This document shows, piece by piece, positions 34,969 to 50,774 of a DNA stretch of 64,000 nucleotides. Where the stretch lies: NCBI GenBank assembly GCA_003255065.1, contig QAOA01004227.1:10971-74970 (forward strand), written 5' to 3'. The translations under genes and the position numbers were made by a program. The notes beneath the pieces were generated by a model that worked only from the letters and a program-made list of their open reading frames with translations, had not been told where the DNA came from and made no database searches. Numbering within the stretch: position 1 is the stretch's first letter; each line of letters starts with the position of its first letter. Source of the stretch: Cercis canadensis. Taxonomy: Eukaryota; Streptophyta; Magnoliopsida; Fabales; Fabaceae.

Positions 34969-36463
34969 TGTTAGCCCCACAAGTTTCTGATCCTGTTTTG
35001 ATGATAACAATAATGTCTTGTGCCTTGTTATTTCTTATAAGTGTTGTTTGTCTTGTTGCTATTAATCTATGTTGTGTTTATAAGCTGTTATCTAGAACAG
35101 ATTTCAAGAAAAGCTTGGCTGAACTTGTTCTTCAAAACTAGTTCTCATTTCTATGCCCAAGCACCTCTTTGTAATGAGAGCATCGACCTTTGCTGATATG
35201 GAAAAGCGTGTCAAGGACTTCAGCCAAACTTAGCCTTTTACAATCCAACTAAGAGTTATGTTAGTGAGAGTGAAAAGTCCTATTGAAATGACTGATGTGA
35301 AGTTTACTTTTTTAAAGGAACATTCCATCTACTTTCTCTTACACAATGACAAGTCTCTTTCACAAAGGGACAAAAAGTCATGATGAATGATGGGCTTTGT
35401 GTTAGCTAGTGGAAGACTTCTCTTTAGCCTTTCTCAAGGTACCTCACGTGCACAAGAAAGAAGAGATATTCTTTGAGCCTTCAAGAGCTAGCTGAACTTG
35501 TTCTTTAGAACCAGTTCTTGTTTCTGAATAATGAGAGTCTTTCAATTTTGCTGATGTGGACGAGGATCTACGCTAAATGAAGAGAAAGGTTTCAAGACCT
35601 CTCCTGGCCTTTTGTGAAGACCACACGTGCACAAGAAAGAAAACACAAGGAAGCAAATAAAGAAAGAAGACTTTCAAGGCTTCGGTCAAGGCATGAAGTG
35701 AAGGAAGAAGAAAATATTCTAGAGAGAGCAGGAACCCATTGTTGAGAGCTTTGCTCTTCTTGTTCCTCTCGGTCATCTTCTCATGCTTCAAGTTTCTCAT
35801 TGTAAAATATCTACTCTTTGAGAGAGTTTCTTCTTGGGGCTACAACAAAACACTTGGGTTTTGTATCTTGGATTTCTATGGGAGAAATCCATGAGCATGA
35901 TCTCTAAAGTTAGAGAGAGAGAGTTCATGGTGAGCTTGAGAAACAAAAACCATGGTTAAGCTTGGAGAAGCTTGGAAAAATAAACTTGTTGAGCTTGGAG
36001 AAGCTTGGACAAATAAACTTAATTTTGAGTTCTTGGTTAGCTTGAAACAAAAACCATGGATTTAAGCTTGGAGAAGCTTGGACAACTAAACTTGGATTCT
36101 AGTGGAACCTCAAGAAATTGAGAGAGTGGATGTAGGCGATTTGGCTGAACCACTATAATCTCTTGTGTCAAATTTCTTCTCCCTTTATCTCTTTAATTTT
36201 GAGCTATTTACACTTGTGAATCTTCTCTATCTTCATCTCTGATTTCTCTGGATAACTTTCTGTTGTTGTTCTTTATGATGTGCTAAGTTATTCTGCTATA
36301 TTCAAATCTGGCATATGGCGTAGAACTAGTTTTTAAGAACTAGTTTGTAAGAACAAGTTCTTAAACAAATATGTGATTTGAATTCGTTTTTTATGAGCAA
36401 TTTTTAACANCCCCTCCCCCCCCCCCCCCCCCCCCCCTCTAGGAGTATTTCCTGCAACTATCA
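34969..36463 (+). repeat. 3' LTR of the Sirevirus
   Basis: 1495 bp. It carries a local repeat of CTTGGAGAAGCTTGGA near 35965-36010 and an N at 36410 followed by a long C run where the other LTR has a short one. Confidence 0.94.
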
Positions 36464-36924
36464 TTGAGTACAAGTGATTGTGTCCCCCTCCAGTAGTAAC
36501 ATCCAAAATTGGCTCGTGAACAAAGGCAAGGAAAATAGGCACCAAGCAGAGGTGCCAATACGGTGGTTGGTGGTTTATTTTCAAATACTGTGTGACTGAA
36601 ATACAAAGGGAGGGGGAATCTAGACAAAATTTCCAACAAAGTAAAATTCCAAATGAAGGCTAATTTAAGCAAGAGAGTGAAAGTAAATGGAGTATACATT
36701 GATGAAGGAACAATGTAATTACTATAAGAATAATATCACAATTTAGATTCTCCTTCTTATAATGCAAAAAACTATTCAATCTGAAAAGAGCTACTTCTGT
36801 AAACAGAAACAAACACTTTTTCCATTCACAACATTGCTTTTCTTCTATTCTCCTCCTGTACTCATTACCTCTATAATTTATTTTCCTATCTTCCTTTTTG
36901 ACTTTATCTCTGTACCATTTATTT

Positions 36925-40606
<3,682 letters not shown>

Positions 40607-40706
40607 NATTTTCCCTGCATTTTGACGTTTGTAAACTTACTGAGATATCTTTACAACCTTAGTAGTTTTTGATTTTTCTTATCTTATGAATTAATTATTA
40701 AATTAC

Positions 40707-43496
40707 CTTATACACAGGTCCAAAACCCCCTTCCCCGATCTTGTTCATATTTGAGAAGTTATCAGTGGCAGTGGCAATTGTTGACAGATCAAACAATGGG
40801 AGATCCAGATCTTCCTCATCATTATTTTGATCCCCTGCTATATTTTTGGAGTTCACTGGAGAAATGAGGAAAAGAGCTTCAGATTTTTTTTTCAAGCATG
40901 AGAAGGGTATTAGAACTCATTAACGTAGAAAAAAAAATTATAGACCATGATGTCAACTTCTGGATCATGTTTATAATTACAAATTCTAATGTAATGTATG
41001 AGAATTTGATATCATGTTCGAGCCACTCAGGCCAAAAAAAATTTACTGTGAAGTGAAGAATAAATGACAAATTATAACCTTTAAGATACTTAAATTTTAT
41101 ATGTAATGAAGTATTCTAAGTCCAACTAAGAGCTGCAAGAAAATATATAGAAGTATACACAGATATAAACCTATTCAAATCTGACATGTACATGTTTCCA
41201 ATCGTAGTGGCTCTCAAGTAATATAACTCATATAAAGCTATCTCATCACAAAGGACTAAGAAGAACTAGAAAGTTCTACACCTTGTTTACTTTTGTTATG
41301 ATGCCAAAGTTCGGTGATGCAGGCTGAGTGACAAATCTAGAAATAATTCAATGGGGGCTAAACTAAAAATATATGAGAATCTCAAACATTTTTCTTAAGA
41401 GTTTTAGTAAAAAAAATTGGAAGGTGGGGCACTTGCCCCACTTAAGATCCGTCATAAAATAGGTTGCAAATCAATAGGTATCATTTAAAATAACAAACTT
41501 CCAAATGTCTCGCTTACTTAAATCAATTGTCTGCATTAACAAACTAAGTACTTTGATAAAATTTAATGAAACAAATTTATTCTACTTGCATGTTTGCATG
41601 TAGCTGTTCTTGCCATGGTAGTTTGTTGACAAAATGATCACATCTCCAATTGAAGAAATACGAAAATGAGATACAAGAAATTTTACCAATCATATTTCCG
41701 CGGACTTTGTAAATATAATAGGACCCAAATAAAAGCATCCCAAAAATTGCAAAAATGATGGTAACAACTATTATTGTTAACTTCTTCTCTTGCCCATTTT
41801 CTGCCATTTCATGATTGAATTTGATCAATCAAAAAACAGTTGTTAAGATCACAGAATAAAGGAGAGAATTGAGATGTTCAAAGTAGAATGGATACTTGAG
41901 TTAGAAGAATAATTAGAGATTATTTGGCAAATAAGATCCTTACCTAATTCTGAAGCTGTCATTCGAATATATAGATCTTGTCCACCAGTTGAAAACCCTC
42001 TAACATCCATTAGATCTCCAAACCACATGACACAGCCACTACCTGTTCCTCTAATATCTGAATTTGTGTAGGCCATACAAGAACAATTTTTCAAGCATTT
42101 TATTTTGCATTCCTCTAGACCAATTATCTCATCCACCAAAGTATGTGTAGTTTCTGGCAATTTTAAGCCTTCAAATTTGATAAAACCATCTTTGCTCTTA
42201 TCCATGCAGCTTAGTGGTTTATTCCTCACACATCCTTGTGACCAGTCGAATGAGTTCCATGCTTGTGGTGACTTAGGCTTGAACCCTTTTAAACATTTGC
42301 AAACAGTGTAGTCTGTAATTATACAAGTTCCATAAACTCCACAGAGGCCATAATTATCACAGTAATCCGCTGGCATCGTAGTATAAGCCTTCCAAATTCT
42401 CTCTGCTTCTATCCACACATAGCGCTGATGAACATAGGTGTTCTGGTTCAACACTGATCTTGTGGTTACAGACTTGTTCTTGAGGTAATATGTGTAGTAA
42501 ACCTCATCCTTATTGGAGATGAACTTCAAATCATATAGTGGGTTAGTCACTAAAAGTGGCATACCACTTAAATGAACAAACAGTGAAGTCTGCAAGTATA
42601 CAAGTTCCATAAACTCCACAGAAGCCATAATTATCACAGTAATGCGCTGGCATCGTAGCATAAGCCTTCCAAATTCTCTGTGCTTCTATCCACACATAGC
42701 GCTGAACATAGGTGTTCTGGTTCAATACTGATCTTGTGATTACAGACTTGTTCTTGGGGTAATATGTGCAGTAAACCTCATCCTTATTGGAGATGAACTT
42801 CAAATCAAATAGTGGGTTAGGCACTAAAAGTGGCATACCACTTAAATGAAGCCCATTCCATGGTCCACTTCTAAAGTGCTTTTCAGATCCCTTCATCATA
42901 TAAAATTCTGGATAACTAGTGAGCCTTATACTTGTAGAAAAATCTCCAGGAGCTGGATCATCTGGGCTCTTCCAACTTGTAAAATTCCTATTCAGACCAA
43001 TTCTTAGGTCCCATCCAAACTTCATCCCTGGCAGGAATGTATCAGATGGATAATCAAAGCTTTGCCACAAATAGCTTTCTGGGTTTTCTTCATTCTCATC
43101 TCTTACCACCAAATTTCCAGAATCTAAAAGCTGGGCTACTGGGTTTCCTGCTTGTTTCTCAGAGGTTGTGTACCAAACAACAATGTTATTATGAGTGAGA
43201 ACTAGATTGCCTGTGCTGTTGACTGTTAATATGCCGGAGGAATCATTGATAGGGCTGGCACGGTTTGCAACCCAAACAACAGTTTGAACAGGGATATTCT
43301 TGTACCAAATTCCCACATAATGTTTCTTAGAAGTGCCAGGACTGAAGAAACCAAGTTCAAAAGTTTCTTTTTTGGAAACTATGGTCATCCCATCAGTTAT
43401 GGAATGTGAGAGAGAAATGGAATCAATTGCTAGGGAAACTTCGAGAGAAGGGACAAGTACATAAGCAATGATAGTTAGGAGGGAAAGAATTTCCAT
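40707..43496 (-). pseudogene. G-type lectin S-domain receptor-like kinase copy C, kinase exons missing
   Basis: It starts at ATG 43494-43496 with a signal peptide (MEILSLLTIIAYVLVPSLEV), then the bulb lectin domain (FELGFFSPGTSKKHYVGIWY, VVWVANR), the S-locus glycoprotein domain and the PAN domain. Exons: S-domain 41944-43496, transmembrane 41687-41800, first kinase exon 40707-40855 ([10 protein letters not shown]). All later kinase exons are absent; sequence stops at the N at 40607 inside the next intron. The first exon carries a 274-bp tandem duplication (units meeting near 42575), so after ADFTVC the frame shifts and stops within ten codons. The copies of that unit differ, for example by a 3-bp indel, so this may be a paralog chimera. 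Confidence 0.83.
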
Positions 43497-44212
43497 TGTT
43501 TTTGGACTGTAAGAAATGGATAGAACTAGTGCCAGATAAGGCAGAATAAGCTGAGATTGTACATTGACTACTTGGGTCTTGTTTACTTGGACAAGTCAAA
43601 TTCCCTATCTGAAAGTGTTTTTGGAGCTGAAGACTCTTTATGTATTAGGGTGGAAAAGGAATGTGAACTGTAGAAATCAATGACCATTGGGATAGAATGA
43701 CAAAAAGCTTGGATTGGACCTTAGCCAAAGGAAGTCAAGCACGTTTGCCTCCATCTAAATACTCACCACAGAACCATTTTAACGTCTACCTTGATGTTGT
43801 CCTTTCCAGCGCGTAGTCATGAGCACTACGCATCTATTTGAGATTTTTTAGGGGGTGCTATGCTACACCCCCTGATAATGACTTTCATGTCTTTTAATCA
43901 GCTTTTTGCAGTTTTTTGTTTAAAACACAGGTTGAGGAACCAGCTGCTCTAAGCCATTCATAGCACCCCCCATGAAGATAACTCAGTGGCCGTTGGATGT
44001 ATATCATTAACGGATCAGAAACGTTGATTAAAGCAATATCTACGGTTGGGCATATCTAATAGAGTTTGCGGTGAAATGACTTGCAAAGTATTTACTTACG
44101 TAAATTCAAACCACAGAACCATTTTAACTTCTATCTTGATGTTGATCATTTCCAGCGCATAGTCATGAGCACTCATCTATTTAAGATTTTTTGATGTTGA
44201 CATATGATTAAC
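43497..44212 (-). promoter_or_regulatory. Upstream region of receptor-kinase copy C
   Basis: About 700 bp upstream of the copy C start codon. I could not place a confident TATA box. It holds a 120-bp inverted-repeat insertion (43851-43970) and a partial duplication: CACAGAACCATTTTAAC occurs near 43768 and 44110, each followed by a diverged copy of the GCGTAGTCATGAGCACT stretch. This region is missing from the deletion derivative copy A. Confidence 0.4.
43851..43970. mobile_element. Small MITE-like element with 12-bp terminal inverted repeats
   Basis: GGGGGTGCTATG (43851-43862) and its exact reverse complement CATAGCACCCCC (43959-43970) bound 120 bp of non-coding DNA. No target duplication is obvious. 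The CTATGCTACAC core resembles the ends of the element at 50508-50774, so they may be related. Confidence 0.5.
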
Positions 44213-45275
44213 ATTCAGGTATGTTGTAGACACCGTATTTTATTGGGACCTTTTTCAATTTGTTTGATCTTATTAAAAAAAACATTTTTACAAAGTGTGA
44301 AAAATTATTTTAGTTTAACTTCCTTTTAATTTTATGTAAGTTTTTATTTATTCATTGTTAAGTACCTTTCAAAAAAAAAAACAAAATGAGCAAAAATAGG
44401 AATATGAGATAAACATCAAAGTAAGGATAGTATAACCCTAAATGAGTTATCACCATCTATTTTAAAATGAAGGGATGAGATGTCTTCTTAGCAAGACTAA
44501 AAGAGAAGTTGAAATAAAAAAATAAAATAAAACAAAAAACAAAAGAAAGAACAAAGGGGATAGTGGCGTACGGATGGAAGAGAATGAGTTAGAAAGAAAA
44601 GGAGAAAAAGAAAAAAAAAAAAAAAAAAGTTAGGTGAAAGCAAGTGAAAAAAAGAAATAAATACGACTTATTTGCCACAAGAGGCAAAAGTATCACAACT
44701 GACAAGCACATGTCTAACAATATTATTGGCTAAAAGGTTTGCTTCCTTTTTTGGTTAACTGGATGAAGTAGTTTTCTGTTAAAATAAAAGTAACCTAATA
44801 GTTTCCTGTTAATTACAACATTTACCCCCATAAAGTAGTTTTCTATTAATATAAAAGTAGCCTAGTAATTTTCTATTAATTACAACATTTACCCCGTAAT
44901 TGTTTTTAGAAATCAATAGATGATTTCCATTCAATTAAACTTAGTACTACATTAAAAAGATTCGACTCATTTTCATATAATTAGTGTCAAATTAAAAATG
45001 CTTTAATTTAATTTAATTATTTTATTGAACTTGATTAGTGTTAAATAGAAAGAGGGAAGTATAATTTCATTTTATTCTATTTTTAATTGAACTTGATTTG
45101 AGACAAATTGACAACCCCTTATTCAATTTAATTAACTACTATCAAACATCATACAAGATAATATAATCATTTTAAGGCTAAAGCATGTCACAGATCTCAA
45201 TAATGGCTTATAGTAGTACCAAAAGGAGATTGTTTGTGGTGGAATTTAAATTTAAGCCTTACAAGCTAAGTAATT
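44213..45275. repeat. Duplicated upstream block of the receptor-kinase cluster, copy 2
   Basis: Matches 26515-27540 over about 1 kb, marking the outer edge of the receptor-kinase duplication. No coding sequence. Confidence 0.82.
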
Positions 45276-45943
45276 TGATTCTTACCAATTAAATCAACCT
45301 CCGTTGGCAAAACAATTTCAATTGATTATTCAAGACTATTAAACTACTTATAACCATTAAATTAATCTCAACTCACTCTTAAAAAATTAATCTCATGACT
45401 CAAATAGTTACATATGACTATTAAAGTGATGTCAACTCATTCCTAAATTAATCTCATGACACAAATAACTACATATGACTAGTAAATTAATCTTAAGTCA
45501 CATAAGCTCAATTACATAGAATTATTTGAGACTATATTTTCCCTCAAACAATTAACCACTAATGAAGTTCAATAAAAGAATTTGATGAGTATTGGCTCTT
45601 GAGTGTTGACTCCTGAGCTATTACGACAATTTTATAAATTATACAATTAATATGGATATAAAATATTAAATTTTGTTTAGCCATAAAAATTATTAATTCC
45701 AAGAGAAATCACTAGTTGTGGTTTAGCGTGAGGGATTTGAGGAGATTAAGAATTCAAACCTCCATATCATCATATAACCTAAAGGTATTAAGCATGAGAA
45801 TTCATAATATAAAACATTTTCTAGCATGCCAACGTTACAAAAGAATTCTTTTATTAATGAATAAAGATGAAATTAAAATGGAGGTTCTCAGACTAAATTA
45901 ATTCACCCAAAATGCTGGTTGCATAAAATAAAAGAGAGGTTTC
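45276..45943. other. Intergenic AT-rich stretch
   Basis: Repeated ATTAATCTCA..ACTCA segments near 45360-45500 form a weak local repeat. The 61-codon frame at 45716 has no family features. I see no gene. Confidence 0.5.
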
Positions 45944-46147
45944 TTAGATACTTTTAGTATTTATGTAATATGTCATACTACATAAGAATAGCTAATGTGT
46001 GAATGACATATGTACAAATCAATTATTTTTAAGTTTGTTTGAGAAAATAAGATAAATTATATTTATATCCAATAAAATATGAATATTACTTGTGTTTGCT
46101 ACATTATAGTAGTATGACATATTCATATATTATCATAAAATTTCCTA
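45944..46147. mobile_element. MITE, family 1 copy a
   Basis: Terminal inverted repeats of about 35-40 bp, imperfect: the left end contains TTATGTAATATGTCATACTAC and the right end, reversed, contains ATGAATATGTCATACTACTA. The interior is AT-rich and non-coding. A related copy lies at 62132-62313. Confidence 0.6.
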
Positions 46148-46626
46148 AGGATTTATTTGGGAGTTAAAATTAAGGGAAAATGAGAGAAAAAAATAAGTAA
46201 ATGTGTCAATCCTCTTGCTTGGGAGTTAAATATTAAAAAGGTGAAGGAAACCAAAGAGTAACCTCAAACCTCCACATTCATTTTTTCTTTCACTTTTGTG
46301 TTCCTTCAATTTGGGGGGTTTGGAAAGAAAAGATGAGTAATTTACTATTATACCTCTATTTATTTCTTTTAAAAAAATTTCAAACACTATTTAGATCATA
46401 TTATTAAATTTTATATTAAATATATTTACTTTATAAATAAAAGATAAATTAATAAAATGATAAATTTTTATTTATTTATTTATTTTCTTTTTCTTTCTTT
46501 TAGTTCATTTTAATCATTTAAATAAGAAAGAGAAACATTAATTTCTTTCCCTTTCTTTAATTTTTCTCTTTTTCTTCTTGTATTCTTCCTTTTTTTTTTT
46601 TTTCTTTCAACTCTCAAACAAACCCT
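46148..46626. mobile_element. MITE, family 2
   Basis: The left end AGGATTTATTTGGGAGTTAA matches the reverse complement of the right end (46605-46626) with four or so transitions, giving a 22-bp terminal inverted repeat around 479 bp of AT-rich non-coding DNA with long T runs near the right end. It directly abuts the family 1 copy. No clear target duplication. Confidence 0.6.
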
Positions 46627-47440
46627 ACAAGAGAGAAACAAGACCAAGAAAAGGAGGGGAAGTCACCGAGAAAGGAAGAAAAATATCACCTGGATCAAAT
46701 GTGAATGAATTTCTCCAAACTATTTGAGGGTTTTGTATGAAATTCATTTTCTAACACTACCAAAGCAATTAATTTCATCAAATTATTTGATTTTCATCAA
46801 TTTCTTTATAAGTTAACATTGGAAGTTATTGGATTGACCTAAAATCAGTTAAAATATTATAATTATTAAAAAAAAATAACTTTGTTGTATTACTAATAAG
46901 ATATATTTATGTCTTTTACAATTAATTTTGATCCCATTTCATAATGACTTCATTTCCATATAGCTACCAAAACTATAGAATGAAAATGGTCATTTTATTC
47001 CCATTCCAAATCTATAATTTTCATTCCTTGTATCAAAACTGTGACATTAGTAAGTTGCAATCATTAACATATGGTTTATACAACTAAAACCAAAGGCATA
47101 TACAAGATAAAAGGTTAGTGTTCTTTTAAAGGATATGACAATTATACAATAAAATCCTCTACTCTATTCTTCAACTTATCTCCTTTGTGTAAAACAAATT
47201 GTGCTGCAAAAGGGGCCGCTGTCCAGAAAATAAATTGTAATATACAGTGGGATACTCATCAAGCAACTGTCTAGGGAAGAAACACATACATCAATAATAT
47301 ACAAAGACCAAAATTTGAAAGCTTAACCATATTGTATACAAAAAGTAAAGTAATATAACAAATTATGTAATAAAATAATATTCATCATCCCAGATTCTCC
47401 AGAACTTGATACCTTCTCAGTAAGAGGTATTGAGTACAGT
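46627..47440. other. Intergenic stretch downstream of the anion transporter
   Basis: AT-rich. The transporter's last coding part may be decayed here; I could not identify its final exon. Confidence 0.4.
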
Positions 47441-48201
47441 GTTATATTACCAGCAAAAAGAAAAACAAAAAAAGGAGGATAGCTCTACAAAAAAGCCAGC
47501 TCCAACTGTTCCCAGTATAGCAGCCAGTGTTCCAGCAGTATTTGACATCCCTGGAACAAGAAATCAAGAATTACTCATTACACCTTATTCCAGAGTACAA
47601 AGACAAGGGTTTCCAGAGCACTTTTCTAATCAGGTTTTTGTATATATTTTACTCCCTTGTTTCTCCTCAGACACCATTACCAAATACCAAGTAGAAAAGG
47701 AGAAAATCATCAAATTGTTTCAAGCCTAATTTAAAGGGTTACCTTCTCATGTATTGTATATACCCATATTTAACGAGGAATACAAAGAAGGGAAGGGCAT
47801 AGTCATGTTCTCTACATCAACAAAGCAAGCTTGCAATAGCCATCTTTAGAGGACAAGACAGAAGCTATTCAATTTAGACTCTTCACTACTCAGAGGATAT
47901 CCAAATAAAGACCATGGACAATGGCTATCATTTTACATTTTCCTAAACCTTAGATAGAGATCACGTATTAGAGAGTACAAACCATTTTTCAACCGTATTT
48001 ACTGATCAAAATGGACTAGATAGTGTCGTCAAATATGTGATTCAGAATGCCAACAAATGTACAATTCCCACACATGCATAAGATTCAAATGAAATCATAC
48101 CATGTACACCAGAATACTGTGGTGCAATCTCCTGTAATGGTGAAAGAAGTGAAGATTAGATTGGAACAAGAAGATTTCACTAACAGAATACTTATTCATC
48201 T

Positions 48202-48214
48202 TTTTTTTTTTTTN

Positions 48215-48270
<56 letters not shown>
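48202..48270. repeat. Poly-T/poly-A run around an N
   Basis: About 12 T, an N at 48214, then more than 55 A, lying in an intron of the transporter beside its 48273 splice donor. The T-to-A switch at the N looks like a failed join. Confidence 0.85.
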
Positions 48271-48276
<6 letters not shown>

Positions 48277-49317
48277 AGGTTCACAAGAAAACCAGAGTGA
48301 TCGAAAGATTTCGTCCCAAAGGCTAAAGTAAGCCAAGCAGAAGCAACTAATGGACTTTTTGCTGTCGCTAAACCAATGAGACATATTCTAGGACCAAAAA
48401 AACCAATGGACTGCAGTGGAGGTACAAAATAAGAATTATCCATATAAACTAATATACAGTGATAAAGAAAATGTAAGGGCTAAGAAAGGAAGATCCATGT
48501 GTTCAAAAAGACTTCTCATTACTTTAAGCCTCTAACCGCAAGGACATGCAGGTGATAAACTACTCAATGTTCAACTAAGCATAAAAGATGGCAACTTAGA
48601 AAAGAAATTGGAAATTTGATGGAATACGAAACAAGGAAGATATTTTTGTGTAGCATGCCCAGGAATTCACCACCATACAGACAGAAATCTACTTTTCAAT
48701 TAATAGAAAACAAAATATCATAGCTTAAATTTTCAAGAATCCTTCTAGGTCATTAGATAAATTCATAGTATTACACTGTGATAATTATACAAGGATATCC
48801 CTCTCTTCTCTATATATATATTACATACCTGCATGATCTTGTGAGTCAAAGTGACACTTGTACCACTTTGTATTATCATATTTGACCACAAACCAGCAAC
48901 GTAATTCATGACAGTCATTAGAGCCCATGGAACAACACTAAACCATGTTGCATGTCTGAGATCAACATGGTATACCTGTAATGGAAAATCATCCATTTGT
49001 GGATTAGTAAGGGTTTATTTTGACATATCTATTATTCAAGCTAGACTGTTTTAAAACTAAAGATGAAGCCTTACCATGTTGAAGTATAAGGGCATCCAAG
49101 AAAGAACAATAAAAAATCCCTGAGAAATAGAAAAGAAATTGAAGTTAGAAGGGGAAAAGTATATGAATTTGCATGAAAAATAATTACAGCATTGCATGAT
49201 GTTCGCCCCACAATGCTCATGGACAACCCATTTCTTTTGATATAAATACTTTGCTATGACAAATAAGGGTTTTGAGTCGTGTAAAATAACAGAACACAGA
49301 AATGAAAAGAATTTTGA

Positions 49318-49343
49318 TATATATATATATATATATATATATA
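49318..49343. repeat. (AT)n microsatellite
   Basis: About 13 AT units in an intron of the PHT4;6-like gene. Confidence 0.9.
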
Positions 49344-49475
49344 ATTGGAGTTGGAATAGAACACTAGGAATAGCACTAATAAAGCTGAAATAATTTATCT
49401 TCTTGCTTAAAAAAAACTAAAACAGGAACATTGTATAAACAGATACTATGAAATGTGAATCATTACCCAGCTATG

Positions 49476-49565
49476 CATGGCATTTGCAATAATTAGGGAC
49501 CATGTTGGCAGCTTTGAAAGCATGGCATTTGCAATAATTAGGGACCATGTTGGCAGCTTTGAAAG
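49476..49565 (-). repeat. 45-bp in-frame tandem duplication in a transporter exon
   Basis: CATGGCATTTGCAATAATTA begins at 49476 and again at 49521. On the coding strand this doubles LSKLPTWSLIIANAM, 15 residues at the start of a membrane helix, without shifting the frame. The two copies are identical. Confidence 0.9.
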
Positions 49566-49639
49566 CAAGTTCCTAAAAGGAAGGATCACATCAGTTTTCT
49601 TCGGTTTTGCCTCCATTGGAAAGGGTTTCTTCTATTAGG

Positions 49640-50507
49640 CTCAAGATTTTCCTAGGCGCTGCAGTACCTAGCGCCTCAGCGCTGCCAAGCCTCAAATCTC
49701 CTACAAATTTCAGCAATCTCAGCACTTCAGCACCCATGTTCCTAGCGCCTGAGTGCCCATACCCAGCATGCCAAAGTCTGTTATGAAGTTCATTGAACAT
49801 CTTCCCCCCTCATGCCATCATTTTTATCCATAAGCCACTTGTGTTAATATAAACAATAGTGATATAACAATTGACCAAGTCCCTCATGAACTCACTGAAC
49901 AAAAATGTCAAAAATTATATGATTCCTTCAATGTTTCAAAATTAGTTATATAAAGGCTGCATTTACAAGTGAGAACTACCTATTTACTCAATTGAAAGCT
50001 CACTTACTTATTTTTAATCGTGCCTAATCAGATTCGAGCCTCATATTTCAGTAATTTCAACCAATTCTTGTGCTTTTCTATTGCTTTTCCAAACTTTGCT
50101 TTTACTATAGCTTCCTCATAGCAATATTGTAAAATATTGTAATTATTGTAATATTGTAAAAGTATAGATACATAGATCAATCAAAATATTGTAATTATTG
50201 AAAAGATACAATTATCTTTCAGTTTGTCCCTTTAACCTAATCAAAAGAAAAGCACAAGGATTTGGACACTGCAAAATTGGAACTTTATAGGGAAAGTTTC
50301 CGTAATCCTTGAATGCTAGTTTAACATGTCTGAATGTAATCTCCCTTTGGGGATATTCAATAAAATTGAAACAATAGTGAGAATTTGCAAACCCTGCATA
50401 GGGATAAATGGCACAAACACGTTCTACTCTGTTCGATCTTTTTTCTATTTCTTTGTGTATGACAAAGATCAACTTCCCTTCCTCACTTGAGCTTGGTCTT
50501 ATTTTAG
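49640..50507. other. Stretch replacing the transporter's 5' exons
   Basis: 49650-49760 is a short patchwork of AGCGCC/AGCGCT and CAGCACTTCAG motifs. The rest is AT-rich. Frames at 49591-49800 and 50212-50472 on the minus strand are open, but I recognise neither. ATATTGTAATTATTG repeats near 50130-50205. Confidence 0.4.
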
Positions 50508-50774
50508 GGTATTGCTATGCTACACTCTTTTGAGGGTGATTTATGTCACATCTAAGTAATTTATGTACTATTTTAGATCTAAACTATATCCTAATGACAT
50601 AATTAACATAATTTAATTTTTTAATAAATCAATTTTTGAGTATGCAAAAAAAATCTAATAAAATTTAAATTAGGCCAATTATGTCCGTACATTATAGCTT
50701 CGAACCAAAATAATACAAAAATCACTTAAATGTGACATAAATCACCTACAAGAAGGTGTAGCATAGTGACACCT
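50508..50774. mobile_element. MITE with long terminal inverted repeats, family 3
   Basis: The left end GCTATGCTACACTC...GGTGATTTATGTCACAT (50514-50552) matches, reversed, the right end (about 50730-50769) over some 38 bp at roughly 80%. The interior is AT-rich with no coding. No clear target duplication. Confidence 0.7.

Larger units (their letters stand above)
27813..36463 (+). mobile_element. Sirevirus-type Ty1/copia element, defective, 8.65 kb
   Basis: LTRs at 27813-29266 and 34969-36463 begin TGTTAGCCCC and end CAACTATCA. They differ by about 2%, apart from an extra 30-40 bp segment and a poly-C/N artefact in the second. The perfect target duplication TTGAG lies at 27808-27812 and 36464-36468. 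The primer-binding site is TGGTATCAAAGC (29269-29280). Long LTRs, a gag with an extended coiled coil, a 2.4-kb region between pol and the 3' LTR, and several polypurine-like motifs before that LTR all fit the Sirevirus lineage. The protease, integrase and reverse transcriptase are broken or deleted. Confidence 0.93.
47469..49631 (-). pseudogene. PHT4;6: PHT4;6-like anion transporter, 3' exons only
   Basis: Minus-strand exons with GT/AG borders: 49467-49631 (LLSKLPTWSLIIANAM...HSW), 49075-49119 (GFFIVLSWMPLYFNM), 48829-48975 (VYHVDLRHATWFSVVPW), 48273-48410 (GLATAKSPLVASAWL), 48101-48131 (EIAPQYSGVHG) and about 47469-47550 (MSNTAGTLAAILGTVGAGFF). Reading phase is kept across all of them. This is the C-terminal half of an MFS/SLC17-type phosphate/anion carrier of the PHT4 family; the sequence best recalls the Golgi-located PHT4;6. 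The 5' half is missing: upstream of 49631 lies unrelated GCGCC-repeat DNA. The last exon runs into a Phe-rich frame and a stop. A 45-bp in-frame duplication lies in the first exon shown. Confidence 0.78.

Noticed and set aside
48202..48270. Poly-A tail of a processed insertion
   Set aside because: The T-run, N, A-run layout looks like a gap placeholder between low-complexity ends, and no target duplication is visible.
50212..50472. 86-codon minus-strand frame
   Set aside because: No recognisable motif or splice context; left unassigned.
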